Shown piece by piece: positions 54,001 through 64,000 of a stretch of 64,000 nt of DNA. This DNA is from Micractinium sp. NFX-FRZ (lineage: Eukaryota; Chlorophyta; Trebouxiophyceae; Chlorellales; Chlorellaceae), in assembly GCA_029339195.1 (NCBI GenBank), contig JAPTJF010000290.1, positions 16,501-80,500 on the forward strand. Reading direction: 5' to 3'. The stretch's first letter is position 1, and every line of letters begins with the position of its first letter. The position numbers were made by a program, and so were the translations under genes. The notes beneath the pieces are model-generated. The model did no database searches, was not told the DNA's origin, and saw nothing but the letters and a program-made list of their open reading frames with translations.

Positions 54001-57000
54001 AACACAATGTATTGGCGGGAGAAGCGGGCAAGCAGGCAAGAGAGGATACGTGGGAGCGGAGTGCAACACAGGCATGCGCACAACTGGCAAGGCAGGATGC
54101 ATGCGGGGTGGGATGTCGCAGGTTATAGATCATAGGGCGGCGTGGCAGGAGGGCACCGCCGAATGTTGCAAGTCCTGCAGCTGCTGTGGGCGCTGCCCTC
54201 GCAGCCACTGCCATGTGGGGGGGTGTGCATGGCAGCGGCGAGAAGGAGGGCGCGCCACGATGCAAAGTCCGCTGCTCCCTATTGCATGCATGCAAACGCC
54301 AGCCCCAATGCAGCCCACCTGTCCATTCTCACGTTGATAAAAGTCCAGCAGCAACATCATTACCCACCTCGCACCTTCCCTACCCCTTCCAAACCCACCG
54401 ACTCGAAGCCTAAGCTAGGTGGAACTCAACTTGGCAAACCCCGGCATCACCTCGACCACCCTTGCGCTTACACTGTTGACTCCCACCCCATGCTTGCACA
54501 TCAACAACATCAGCAATCAACTTTCTTTGGGTTTGGAAGCAGCCTCCCCACCAGCACCCACCTTGATGAAGCCCAGCACCGACTTGATCACCTCCCGCGC
54601 CTTGGTGCGCAGCAGCAGCAGCACGGCGGGCAGCAGGTCGGGCACCAGCCCCGCCAGCACGGGGGCAAACTCGTAGAGCAGGCGGGCCAGGGCCATGACG
54701 GCGGCTGAGATCATGTGGGGGGTGGCCCCCACCAGGCCGCCCAGCACCATGGAGAACAAAGTGTGCAGGCCGCCACGCTCCTGCGCCTGCACCGCGGCGC
54801 CGCCCTCCTCGTCATCTGCGCAGAAAAGGGGGGGTAGCAGGTGAAAGCGTGACGCGAGGTGGAGGAGACATGCGTCGCCCGCTGCCCTGCTGCGTGAACG
54901 CTGCAGCACCGCCCTTGCCTGACATCTGCAGAGGGAGTGAGCGGGTGAGGCGCCGGGCACAGGTGATGGGGCGGGGGTGGGAGAGAAATGCATGATGAAG
55001 GATGTTTAACGAGGGATGCAGAGCAATCATGCTTGACACGGCTGGCGCACAGGCAGACTTAGGGTGTTGCTGGCCAGCCTGGCGCCTGGACCTGTGCTGC
55101 CCCTGCCCGCTTCAAGGGCCACCCTCCCATCCGCCCTCTTGCCTGCTGCCAGCCTGCCCACCACTTTGATGCCCGCCAACACAACACCCACTCCTGCACT
55201 CCACCATCCAACCGCATTGACGGCCAAGCCCCAGCCTGCCCGAGGCGGCTCCAATTTCTGCTGCCCTGATGATACCTACACACAGCAGGCTCAGTGGCAG
55301 CGGAACTGTCCCGCACATGCTGTCACTGCAACCCCACCTGCCCCTCCTAGTCACCCCACCCCACCCCACCCACGTCGGCATGCCACCAATTCTGGGCCAC
55401 AGCATTCATGACAATTACTGGCAAGGGCTCATCCACGTCACTATAACCAACCTCCAGGTCTTCCCCTTTGCCACCCCACCCACCCATGTCGGCATCACCC
55501 CCGTAGCGTGGCAGCACCACCGGCGGCGGCTCCGCCTCGTGCATCGCGTGCGCAATCTGGATGAGCAGCTCAAAGGCGGTGGCCCGCGTCTGCTTGTTGC
55601 GCTCCTTCACAGACAGGATGATCTCGGACACCATGGAGGCAACCATCTGCAGGTTGGAGGGGAAAGCGGCGGCGCCGTAAAAAAAGAAGACAGGATGACC
55701 ACATCGTGCAGGTAACCTACTTAGGGGCGAGACGGGGTGCACAAGTTGCACACATCCTTTGGTGGAACGGAGTGAGAAGAACGGAAGAGAGCAGGAGCAG
55801 GCGAGGGAGGCGGACAGGCCCAGTGCACAGGTGGCAGGCGGTCAGCTCTGTGAAAGGCAAGGCTGCCGGGTGCTCGCTGCGGCTGCCCTGCTGCAAACGA
55901 GCGCTACCACACACGCAGCTAGCAGCCCGCTCTGCCCCCTGCCCCTCCCTCCCACGGCACCCCCACCCCACCTGCTTGGTGGCCTCCTCCCTGGTCTCCC
56001 CCTCGCCCGCCGGCAGGCGTGGCCCGTCGGGCTGCGCCATGGCCAGCACCGCCGCCTTGAGGCAGCGCAGGCGGTTGCGCTTGGCGGCGGAGACGGAGGA
56101 GGGCAGTGCGGCGCGCAGCGCCTCGGTCACCTCCTCAAAGTGCGGCACCAGGAAGTCGGGGCGCGCCTCGCACAGGTAGGCCAGCACCTTGTAGCACTTC
56201 TTCTGCACGGCCGGCTCCTTCTCCTGCGAGGTGAGGTGAGGAGAAGCGAGCATTGGGGAAGGGCAGGGTCAAGACAGGAGCACTAGCGCCATGTGGCCTT
56301 CCTCTTTGTTCAGCAGAGGCAAGGGGGGTGGACTGGGACGCCTGTGTGCGGATAGGAATAGCACCTGTTGCGGCAAGCAGCCGCCTCCTTCTCCTGACGA
56401 GGACCGGCAGCAGAAGTGCAGCAGGGAGGCGGGGTGGGACAGCCTGTGCCCAATGCCGGCTGTCCCTGTCCCTCCTGCCCACCTCCGCACTGCCCCACAA
56501 ATACAACTGGATGCCCCCCGCCTCACCAGGATGCCCGGCTTGGCTGCGCGGTACAGTGTCTCCAGGCCCGCGCCGTCCAGCCCTCCCGCCAGCGACAGGG
56601 TCAGCTCCAGGAAGGTCGCCCGCCGCTCGCTGTCGGTGTCGCCCCCCTCCAGCACCGCGTCGGGACCCAGCTCGCCGCTCTGCGCCTGCTGCGTCACCTG
56701 CGGCAGCAGGAGGGGGGCGCGGGGAGGCAGGCGCAGGGGGACAGCGGGCGGTGAGCAGGGACGGGATGCATGCGCCAAGGGGCCGCAGAGGGAGCCAGGA
56801 ACAAGAGAGCAGGGGGCGGGGCGGGCAGGGAGCGCAGCAGGCCAGGCAGCCGGGCAACCAGGGATGACAGACCACACTAAGTGCCCTCCCATTCTGAGCT
56901 CAAGAAACTCAGCAGCCCATACCAACGTGGCCGCCCCTCCTTCTCTATGCTCTTGCCTCATCCCACCCACGCCCGCCCCACCCCACCACCCCACCCCACC

Positions 57001-60000
57001 TTGATGAGCTTGGTGACAGCGGCCCGGAAGAAGGTGGCCAGGGTGGGCGGGTCGCACACGCAGGCGTAGGCCGCAATCGCCTGCTCCACGTGGCTGCGCT
57101 GCACCGGCGGCGTCGCCACAAACGTGCTGAGCAGCAGCGGCATCCAGTTCTTGGCCAGCGAGCGCAGGGCAGCGATGTTCCTGACAGACAAACAAGAGTG
57201 GGGGTGGGAGGGGCAGGAGTGGCAACAATAAGAGTAAGAGTGAGGGCGGCGATGGACCGGCGGGGGCGGCGGGTGGGGTGGGACAGGAGCAGTGGAGCGG
57301 GGTGGAAGGCTCCACAGCGTGTGACGAATGCAGGAATGACCTTCTTCCTGCACCCACGCCTCCTCCCTAGTATCGTCGTGCCTCAGTCATCCATGCGCGT
57401 AATGAACCATTCGGGTGCCTACGCACGCCCTCCCCATCCACCACCTCCCCTCTCTACCTCCTCCCACCTGCATCCCTCCGCTTTCCACCACTCCCACACC
57501 ACCCCCACTCACTCGTGCGCCATCTCAGGGGTGTACCAGTCGGGCGCCTCCAGATGCGGCTGCTCCTCGGGGCTCACAGGCGCCTCCTCCCCATCACCGC
57601 CCGCTGCAGCGCTGGCAGAGGGGTCGGCGTGCCCCACCGGCTCCCCAGCCTCGGCCAGCACCGCCCGGTTCTGGGTGCAGATGCGGCGCAGCGCGTGGCA
57701 GATGGTCACCCGCAGCTCGGGGCGCTTCTCAAACGCGGCCGCCAGCAGCTTGGCGTACGCCCTGCGGGGAGGGGCGGGCGGAGGGGAAGGGAGGAGGCGG
57801 GGCGGGGGTTAGGTGGATTGGGCGTTTGACAGCCTGGCAGCTAATGCTGGTGGGTTGGCGGGGGGCAAGGTGGGGAGGAAGCCAGGGCAGGCGGTGGATT
57901 GCAGGATCTGGCAGGCACAGGAGGGCCACAAGCAGGCTGCTGCAAGCACCAGGACTCACTCAGCCATGCCGGACAGGAGGTGCCGCCCTGCCTGTGGTGG
58001 GCAGCCTGCACCAGCACCTCTGCTGTCCTGACCCGGCACCCCAGGGCCCTCGCGGCCCCCTCCTACAACCAGCCCCACCTGCTCTTCGCCCGCAAATCTA
58101 GCGCACCTGAACGCCTCGGCGGTGTCGCGCGCCCAGCTGCAGAAGGAGGGCAGCGTGGCCCACAGCTGCGCCTCCAGCGCCCCGCACACCTGCGCCTCGC
58201 GCGCCCGCGCCGGGTTGCTGCAGGGTGGTGAGGTGGAGGGAGGGTTGGAGGACAACCACTCTTAGGGCGGATCTAGGCGCCTGGACACCCTGGGAGTGCA
58301 AACAGCTGGCCAGGGCAGGCAGCGGCGAGGCTACCAACCATGCGGAACGGCAATGGCCACAAGCCTGCGAGTGAGTTGACAGCGTACTAAGCATCCCCGC
58401 CTCCCGGCACGCTAGCGCCCGCCCCACCTGGCTGCGGCGGCGGCTCGCGTGCCCATCTCCCGAGCCAGCGGCAGCAGCACCTTGCCCCAGTACCCCAGCC
58501 GCGCGCCGCGCACGTGCATGCGCAGCAGCGGCAGCATCCAGGTGCGAGCCTCGCCGCTGCCCGCCAAGCCCTCTGCCAGGTTCAGCGGCAGCGCCGCCAG
58601 CACGGTCTCCGGTCCCAGGCTCTGCATGGCCGCACCCAGAGCATTCTGTGCCACCAGCAGCAGGGCATCGTCCACCGCTGCCTCCTCTGCTGCCGCCTCG
58701 TCACCGCCGGCGCACAGCTCTCCGATGCGCTCCAGCAGGCCTGAGGCCAGCGGGGCGCCCGCCGTGCCCAGCCTCTCAATCATCTCGCCGCACACTGCAG
58801 GGGGACAGCAGCACAAGCACGGGAGGGCAGGGCACGGGAGCTTGAGTAGGTGTGGTGTGCGAGGGGCGGTAAGACAGGTGGCTGGCAGGGCTCAGCAGGG
58901 CATCCTGCTGTCTGAGACTTCTGTGGCCCATGCGCCGCTGCCCGCAGTATGCAGGCAGCTGCTTCCTGCGAGCTTCACCCGCGCGCCTGAGCAAGCTCCA
59001 ACCTCTTCTCTCCCTCCCTGCCGGCCCAGCCCACACAGCAACCCAGCCAGATCCTAGCGCTGCCAGCCTGCCATTCCGTTGCACCGCCCGTCCCGCCTCT
59101 CATGCCGCCAGCCAGCCAAGGCAGCGCACCCTCACCCCACGCCCCACCCCCGCCCAGCCCACCTGGCACGCAGGCGTCCCACGATCCCTGGTAGTGCGCC
59201 CCCAGGCTGCCCTCCAGGCTGGCCAGCACGCTCAGCAGCGGGGGCGGGGCCTTGCCGGCGCCGGCGCCCGCCAGCGCTGCCCCCACCATCTGCTCGCTGA
59301 CGCACTCGTTGATGACGTTCTTCAGGCAGTTGCCCGCCGCGTAGCGCACCGTCTCCTGCTCGCTGGCCAGCTGGGGCACGAGGGTGTGGAAGGCGCGGGG
59401 CAGGCGCTGCGCGCACAGCGCGCCGTCCACCTCAGCCAGCCGACACAGCGCCTCCTCAACCAGCCGCACCGCCGACACGGTCGTGCCAGAGTCGGCCCGC
59501 TTCTCCCACAGCTGCTCCGCCGCCAGGACCGCCCCCACCAGCTCGCCCAGCCCCTTGGCGGTCAGGTGGCTGCCGGGGGCGCCCGCCAGCGCTGTGAGCA
59601 CGTCGGTGGCGTGGCGCGACAGCAGCGGCTGGCGCAGGGGGTACAGCTTGAGCAGGAGGTCGCAGGTGGGCGCGGCGGCGGGGCCTGCGGGAGTTTGGGG
59701 GGAGGGGGGGACAAACGAGAGGTTGAGGGCCACAGCAATGTGGGGCGGGCAACGGGGGGTGGCAGCTGGGTACCTTCCAGGCTGGCCAGCAGCGCAGCAA
59801 TAGTAGTACGGTGTGTGCAGCAGTGAGCAGCATGGAGTGTATGAGGTCCGTATGTAGATACGGGGGCACGATGCAGAGGTGCAGAGCCAGCAAGAGAGCG
59901 AGGGTGGGGAGGGGCACGTGCTGGGCGTGCAGGAGGGGGAGGGGCCGGTCTCAGAAGTCCAGACACGTTGTGTGTTCGTCAGCGCTGACGCTCGGAAATT

Positions 60001-61781
60001 TACCAGATGAACAACAGGGGGTCGTCACTGACCGGCCAGGGGAAGGAGAGTGTGTAGGTGTGCATGTGCGTGCATGGATGCATGCAGTGTGCTAACGTGC
60101 ACTTGTGCACAGTGCCAGGCAAGCACACGAGTGGGGCATGCCGGCCAGCGGGCAACCGGCAAGACAGGCCAGCCACCCAGACGTGCCAGGCAGCCAGCAC
60201 ACAGCGCCACTTCCCCAGCTACAACCCTCACCCGCCAGCAGGGCGATCCACGATTTGAGCGCCCCCAGCAGGTGCAGCGCATCCGCCACCGCCGCTGCAA
60301 TCGCCTCCTCCGCCGCCGCCCGCTTTTTGCTGGCAGCTGCCGCCGCAGCATGCGCTGCCGCCTCCGGCCCGGGCAGCACCCGCTGGCACAGCTTGAGCAC
60401 GGCCTCGCTGGCAGGGCCCAACGCGGGCGGCGACTGCTGCAGCCCCGCCAGCACTTCAGAGATGGACGACTGGGCGGCGCGCCGCACTTTGGCCCGCGCA
60501 TCCAGGCTCAGCCTGCCCAAGGCAGGGGGGAGATAGGCAGGGTGGTGGGTGCGTGAGCGTTTGTGGCGTGCTAGGGGCGGCCACAGAGGGAGGCAAGCCA
60601 GCAAGCCAGCAAACAGGCAAGCAGGCAAGCAGGCCGGCAGGCAAGGCCTCAGGTGCAGCACCGCCTTGCACTCCCTGCAGCAGTGCCAAACAAGAGCACC
60701 GGCAGTTTAAGCCAGCTTCGCCCAGCACCAGTCCAACCCAGCCTCCCCAACCCAGCCCCAGCCCCCGGCCTCACCCAAGCAGCATGTTGAAGGGGCGGAT
60801 GGCGGAGGGCCAGTCGGCGTGGTTGAATGCCGCCAGCAGCTGGCCCAGGCAGGGAACAGCGTTCTTCACCACAGCGGCGTCGCCCTGCACATGGGGGCAG
60901 GAGCGTGGCGGGGAGATGGGCGACGGCAGGAGTGAGGCACACCACCTCGCAGCGGGTGGCAAGAGTAACCCAGCACTTCAATCATTCGATCCAAGAAGTG
61001 CCGCTCCCACTTCTTCTCTTAGACACAAGCCTGCCACTCGCTCCTCGTACGCACAACTTCGCGCAAAACAACTGCGTGCATGCAGCTGCCTCCGCCCTGC
61101 CTAGGCCCCACCCTTGCACCATCCATCCATGATTCGCGCCCTCCCCCCCGCACACCTGCTTGGCCTCCACAATGCCGCAGAGCACGGCGCTGCCCGCGCC
61201 AAACTTGGAGCGCAGGATGGCGTTGGGCACGCGGGCCAGCACCAGGCTCAGCAGGTGGCACATGGCGGCCAGCACCTCGCTGCTGGCCAGCGTCTCCGGC
61301 TTCTCCAGGCTGCACACGGGGGGGGAAGCAGAATAAAGGGGCCACGGTGAGGGTGGTCAGGCCGCAAAGGAGCAGGCCGGGGTGCAGCAGCGGGCTGGTG
61401 CCAGCTGCCGTGCTGCAAGCACTGTGCACAGCAAGCCCCCAGCCAGCAAAGAACCCCCAGCAACAGGCCAGCAGGCAGGCAGGCGGGCAGGCAGGCAGGC
61501 GGGCGGGCCCCCCGCTCTCACCTGGCCATGAGGGCGGCAAACATGGCCGTGGGCGTGACCTCCATCCCCTGCGCCTTGACCACCTCCTGCACCGCCGACA
61601 GAATGGCCACCAGCTGCCGGCTCTCGGGCTGCGTCTTGCCGGCATACTTGGCGTAGATCTCCTCTGCCAGGCTGGGCGGCGCCCACTCCTGCTGCTGCTG
61701 CGCCGCCGCCGGCGCCGGCCCCGCGCTGAAGCGCACGGAGCGCACGCCCAGGCTGGCGCGCAGGTCGCCCAGGGTGTCCAT
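51007..61781 (-). CDS. RRP12: RRP12, HEAT-repeat ribosome biogenesis and export factor (19 exons)
   Basis: Exons on the minus strand: 61781-61522, 61309-61156, 60884-60775, 60512-60232, 59684-59163, 58794-58428, 58217-58107, 57761-57513, 57180-57000, 56697-56527, 56223-55972, 55646-55484, 54815-54562, 53954-53847, 53508-53362, 53111-53006, 52660-52356, 51957-51642 and 51188-51007 (TGA). All 18 junctions keep phase and the product is 1412 residues, slightly longer than yeast (1228) or human (about 1297) RRP12. Helical HEAT repeats run through most of the protein; the central NUC173-like region includes MAHENIAALRSLAKNWMPLL. Family landmarks near the C-terminus are SKLLSHIRKENSRKERRHSE, an acidic-basic linker (KKRKRVDDGWDSEDSDFED) and EPYAYWPLDRRLMNRRQQK, followed by a Lys/Arg-rich tail. 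RRP12 binds pre-40S and pre-60S particles and helps their nuclear export and 18S rRNA maturation. Extra length lies in Ala/Gly-rich linkers. Confidence 0.94.
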
Positions 61782-62990
61782 GGCTGCTGCCTGGGCATTG
61801 GCAGTACGGGATAAGGAAGGGGAACGCAGGTTGTGAGCAAGAGGAACCAGGCCATGTGAGACGAGGCGGCGGTGGCGGCGGCTGGCGGCGGCGGTGGCGG
61901 CGGGCAGTGCCGGCGGGCTAGCGTAAGCTCGCAGCCTTTCGTTGGAAACATGCCACGTCTTACGTACACCTGCCCCCTTAAGCCCGGCGGCCGCCGCTTA
62001 GCTCCCCGCGCCCACTTCCTGCATGCGGCGAAGTGGTGGCTTCCGGGCCTACCTTTACTGCGCTGTGGCCTCGATACTTCTGCTGATTACCGCCGCAGCG
62101 CTGTAGTCGCCGAGAGAGCGCTGGGCGGCACCTTAGCGAGGCATGCTCGGTTTGGCCGGTGTTTGCGCGCTGCTCGGGCGTCCCAAAATCTGCAGTTGCT
62201 TGTATCACCACGCATGCATGTGCCTGGAGCCCTCACTTCGCGCCCGCCGCCATGCTGAGGTGTCGCCAGCGGCACAGGCGGCAGGGCGCGCTCGGGGTGC
62301 ACAGTGCCTTCCTTTGCTCTCGCACACACCGTCCCTGCCTTTGTAGTCCAATCAAACCTCTTGGAAATTACTTTATGTACAGAACAGGGGACTCAGGGAG
62401 CTCAGGGGCTTCACTGCACTGGTGCTCTCAGCCCCCCGTGACGCTTGAAAATGCGTGTTGCACGTGCAGGCAGCGCAGATACGTTGAGGGCTGCTAAAAG
62501 CAGCTCTGGGTTTCCCTGCTTCAATCAGAAAGTGTGGTGTGATACAGGTATGCCAGGTGTGCCAGCGGCATTGATTGGGCAGGACGCCAATCGGATGCTC
62601 AATCCCTTGGCCTGCGCAAGCAGCTTTGGCACAACGTGTGGCAGAGCGTGACACCTTGTTGGCTCGCCCCCAATCACACCCTTTTCTTGTTCATCCTTTT
62701 GCTCAACTGCCTAACCGGGCGACCAAGGAGATGGGTGTACAAAACAAACGTTCTACCGAAACTCAGCCATGCAGGTGATATGAAAAGGGGGCACTGCTGG
62801 CTGAGAGCTCCAAGGGTGGGAGCTGTACATGCCACCCCAGCGGGGCACAGTATATGCATGCACAACACAAGCTCATGCGTCAAACAAGCTCAGCTAGAAA
62901 AGCACCTCACGGTTTCGGAAAATGCATCTATTCATCTGTCTTGATCTACAAGAGGCATTGGGAGCAGAGCACTGCCGACCTACCCTGCCC
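61782..62990. promoter_or_regulatory. Spacer between RRP12 (start 61781, -) and the MYND gene (stop 62991, -)
   Basis: Both neighbours are on the minus strand, so this holds the RRP12 promoter and leader and the MYND gene 3' flank. A GGCGGC/GGTGGC simple run lies at 61866-61910, just upstream of the RRP12 start. The stretch 62340-62960 is more balanced in composition. No exon was supported on either strand. Confidence 0.55.
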
Positions 62991-64000
62991 TCACAGCCCC
63001 CCGCTGCTCGTCTGGTCCTTTGCCTGCTGCCGCTCCGCACCAAGTGCCTTGCACACCGGCCGGTGGTTCGACCGCCAATCAGCAGTCGCACAGACGGTGC
63101 CGCAGTACCAGACTGCGCGGCAACCACCGCAGCGCTTGGCACCCTTCCCTGCCCCTGCTGCCGGGCCACCTCCCAGGCTCAGGTTGGCGCAGCGCAGGTT
63201 GGCGCAGCTGCGAGTGGCCGCCACGCGCGCCGCCTCCAGCTGTGCCACCTGCTGCTGCTCCGGCTCCTGCCACCAGGCCTGCAGGGCCTGTGCCAGCTGG
63301 GTGGCTGGCTGCAGCACTGCCATGACATCCAAGTACACCGTGTGCGACTGCCGGAAGCTCTCGCTGCCTACCTCATCAAGCACTGCACGCCACATCCACT
63401 GCAGAGCCTCAAGAGCAGAAGCCAGGGCCTCCTCCTTGCTGCTGGTACTGGCAGAGGAGCCGCTCCCGGCGCTGCTGCCCTCCTGCCCTACACTGCTGCT
63501 GCCGGCGCTGCCACTGCGGGCTGCCAACTCGTGCTTGGCTGCTGCCTCAAGGCTGTGGCAGACTGTGGAGATGGATTTCACCCAGCACACGAACTGCGAG
63601 CAGGGCTAAAGCAGAAGGGATGTATGTGTTGGGCAGCGGAGCCGCACGGTTAATCCATGCATGCTCGTCCCGCTGGCCCCATAATGGTCAGCTTACCAAA
63701 TTTCGGTTGTTCTGCCCGGCTTGCATAGCCAGCTGCACGCTGTGCTCAAACAGGCCGCTGCTGAGCAGCAGGGCAGCATAGCGTGGCAACGCCTGGGCGT
63801 CCCTGGTCATGAAGAACAACACATCGCACAGCTTCCCAGGGTCCGCGGATGCAGCCTGCAAAAATAAGGGCCTTGGTGCGAGCCTCTACAAACAGGGCAT
63901 TCTGCTGCCAGGCTCCGGGAGCCGCAGCAGCACCTCACCTCCACGCTCGGCCTCACAGCCTCCACCCCCGATGAGCTGGCAGCACTAACACGCCCCGATG
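62991..64000 (-). CDS. MYND-type zinc-finger protein, C-terminal part (3 exons visible)
   Basis: Exons on the minus strand: 64000-63939 (cut by the window), 63855-63697 and 63593-62991 (TGA), all phase 0 at their junctions. The middle exon is helical (LCDVLFFMTRDAQALPRYAA, GLFEHSVQLAMQAGQNNRNL). The last exon has a Ser/Gly-rich linker, a helical stretch with Trp pairs (LQWMWRAVLDEV, QALQAWWQEPEQQQ) and, close to the C-terminus, a MYND finger: CANLRC, a Gly/Ala-rich spacer, CGGCRAVWYCGTVC, DWRSNHRPVC. Every Cys/His ligand expected for two zinc ions is present. MYND fingers bind proline-rich peptides; green algae have many MYND proteins of unknown role, often with this C-terminal location. The start lies outside the window. 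Confidence 0.87.

Noticed and set aside
1..64000. Mobile elements or viral insertions
   Set aside because: No transposase, integrase, reverse transcriptase or capsid-like frame was seen, and no paired long terminal or inverted repeats. The repeats found are local tandem copies.

Overview
The window is nuclear DNA of a green alga, most likely a Chlorella-like trebouxiophyte. It is GC-rich, almost every gene is broken into small coding exons by short GT-AG introns with a minority of GC-AG introns, and proteins are rich in Ala and Gln tracts. A TGTAA-type poly(A) signal follows several genes, and the closest recognisable protein families are plant-type. No prokaryotic operon, phage, transposase, CRISPR array, rRNA or tRNA was found. 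Gene models were built by hand from splice signals, reading-frame phase and family resemblance. Nearly all of them close with consistent phase from start to stop.

Layout. 1-235: C-terminal end of an unidentified + strand gene. 603-3394 (+): cyclin-box protein. 5249-11146 (+) and 17339-22791 (+): two tandem paralogues of the plant arginine-rich tandem CCCH zinc finger (RR-TZF) family. 14404-15741 (+): an uncertain gene between them. 23823-27207 (-): multi-pass membrane protein. 28412-30049 (-): Aha1 N-domain Hsp90 co-chaperone. 30540-39412 (+): PPWD1/CYP71, a WD40-cyclophilin fusion in 22 exons. 40230-42185 (-): F-box leucine-rich protein. 43440-47013 (+) and 47273-50074 (+): two adjacent unrecognised proteins, one with long poly-Ala repeats and one with a heptad-repeat stalk. 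51007-61781 (-): RRP12, a ribosome-biogenesis HEAT protein, in 19 exons. 62991-64000 (-): C-terminal part of a MYND zinc-finger protein.

How the genes relate. Several act in RNA metabolism and protein folding: two CCCH RNA-binding proteins, the spliceosome/chromatin cyclophilin PPWD1, the pre-ribosome export factor RRP12 and the Hsp90 activator Aha1. Aha1 and PPWD1 are divergent and share about 490 bp of upstream DNA. There is no sign of an operon; this is ordinary eukaryotic gene order.

The most interesting signal is a recurrent structural one. Again and again an intron carries a degenerate copy of the edge of its neighbouring exon, including the splice site. These ghost exon edges occur in six genes, at least ten times in PPWD1 alone. 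In one PPWD1 intron a 5' splice donor has been amplified into a small array. Together with conserved GC-AG introns in the TZF pair and a dispersed broken copy of a TZF-B exon, they suggest that introns here grow by local tandem duplication across exon-intron junctions.
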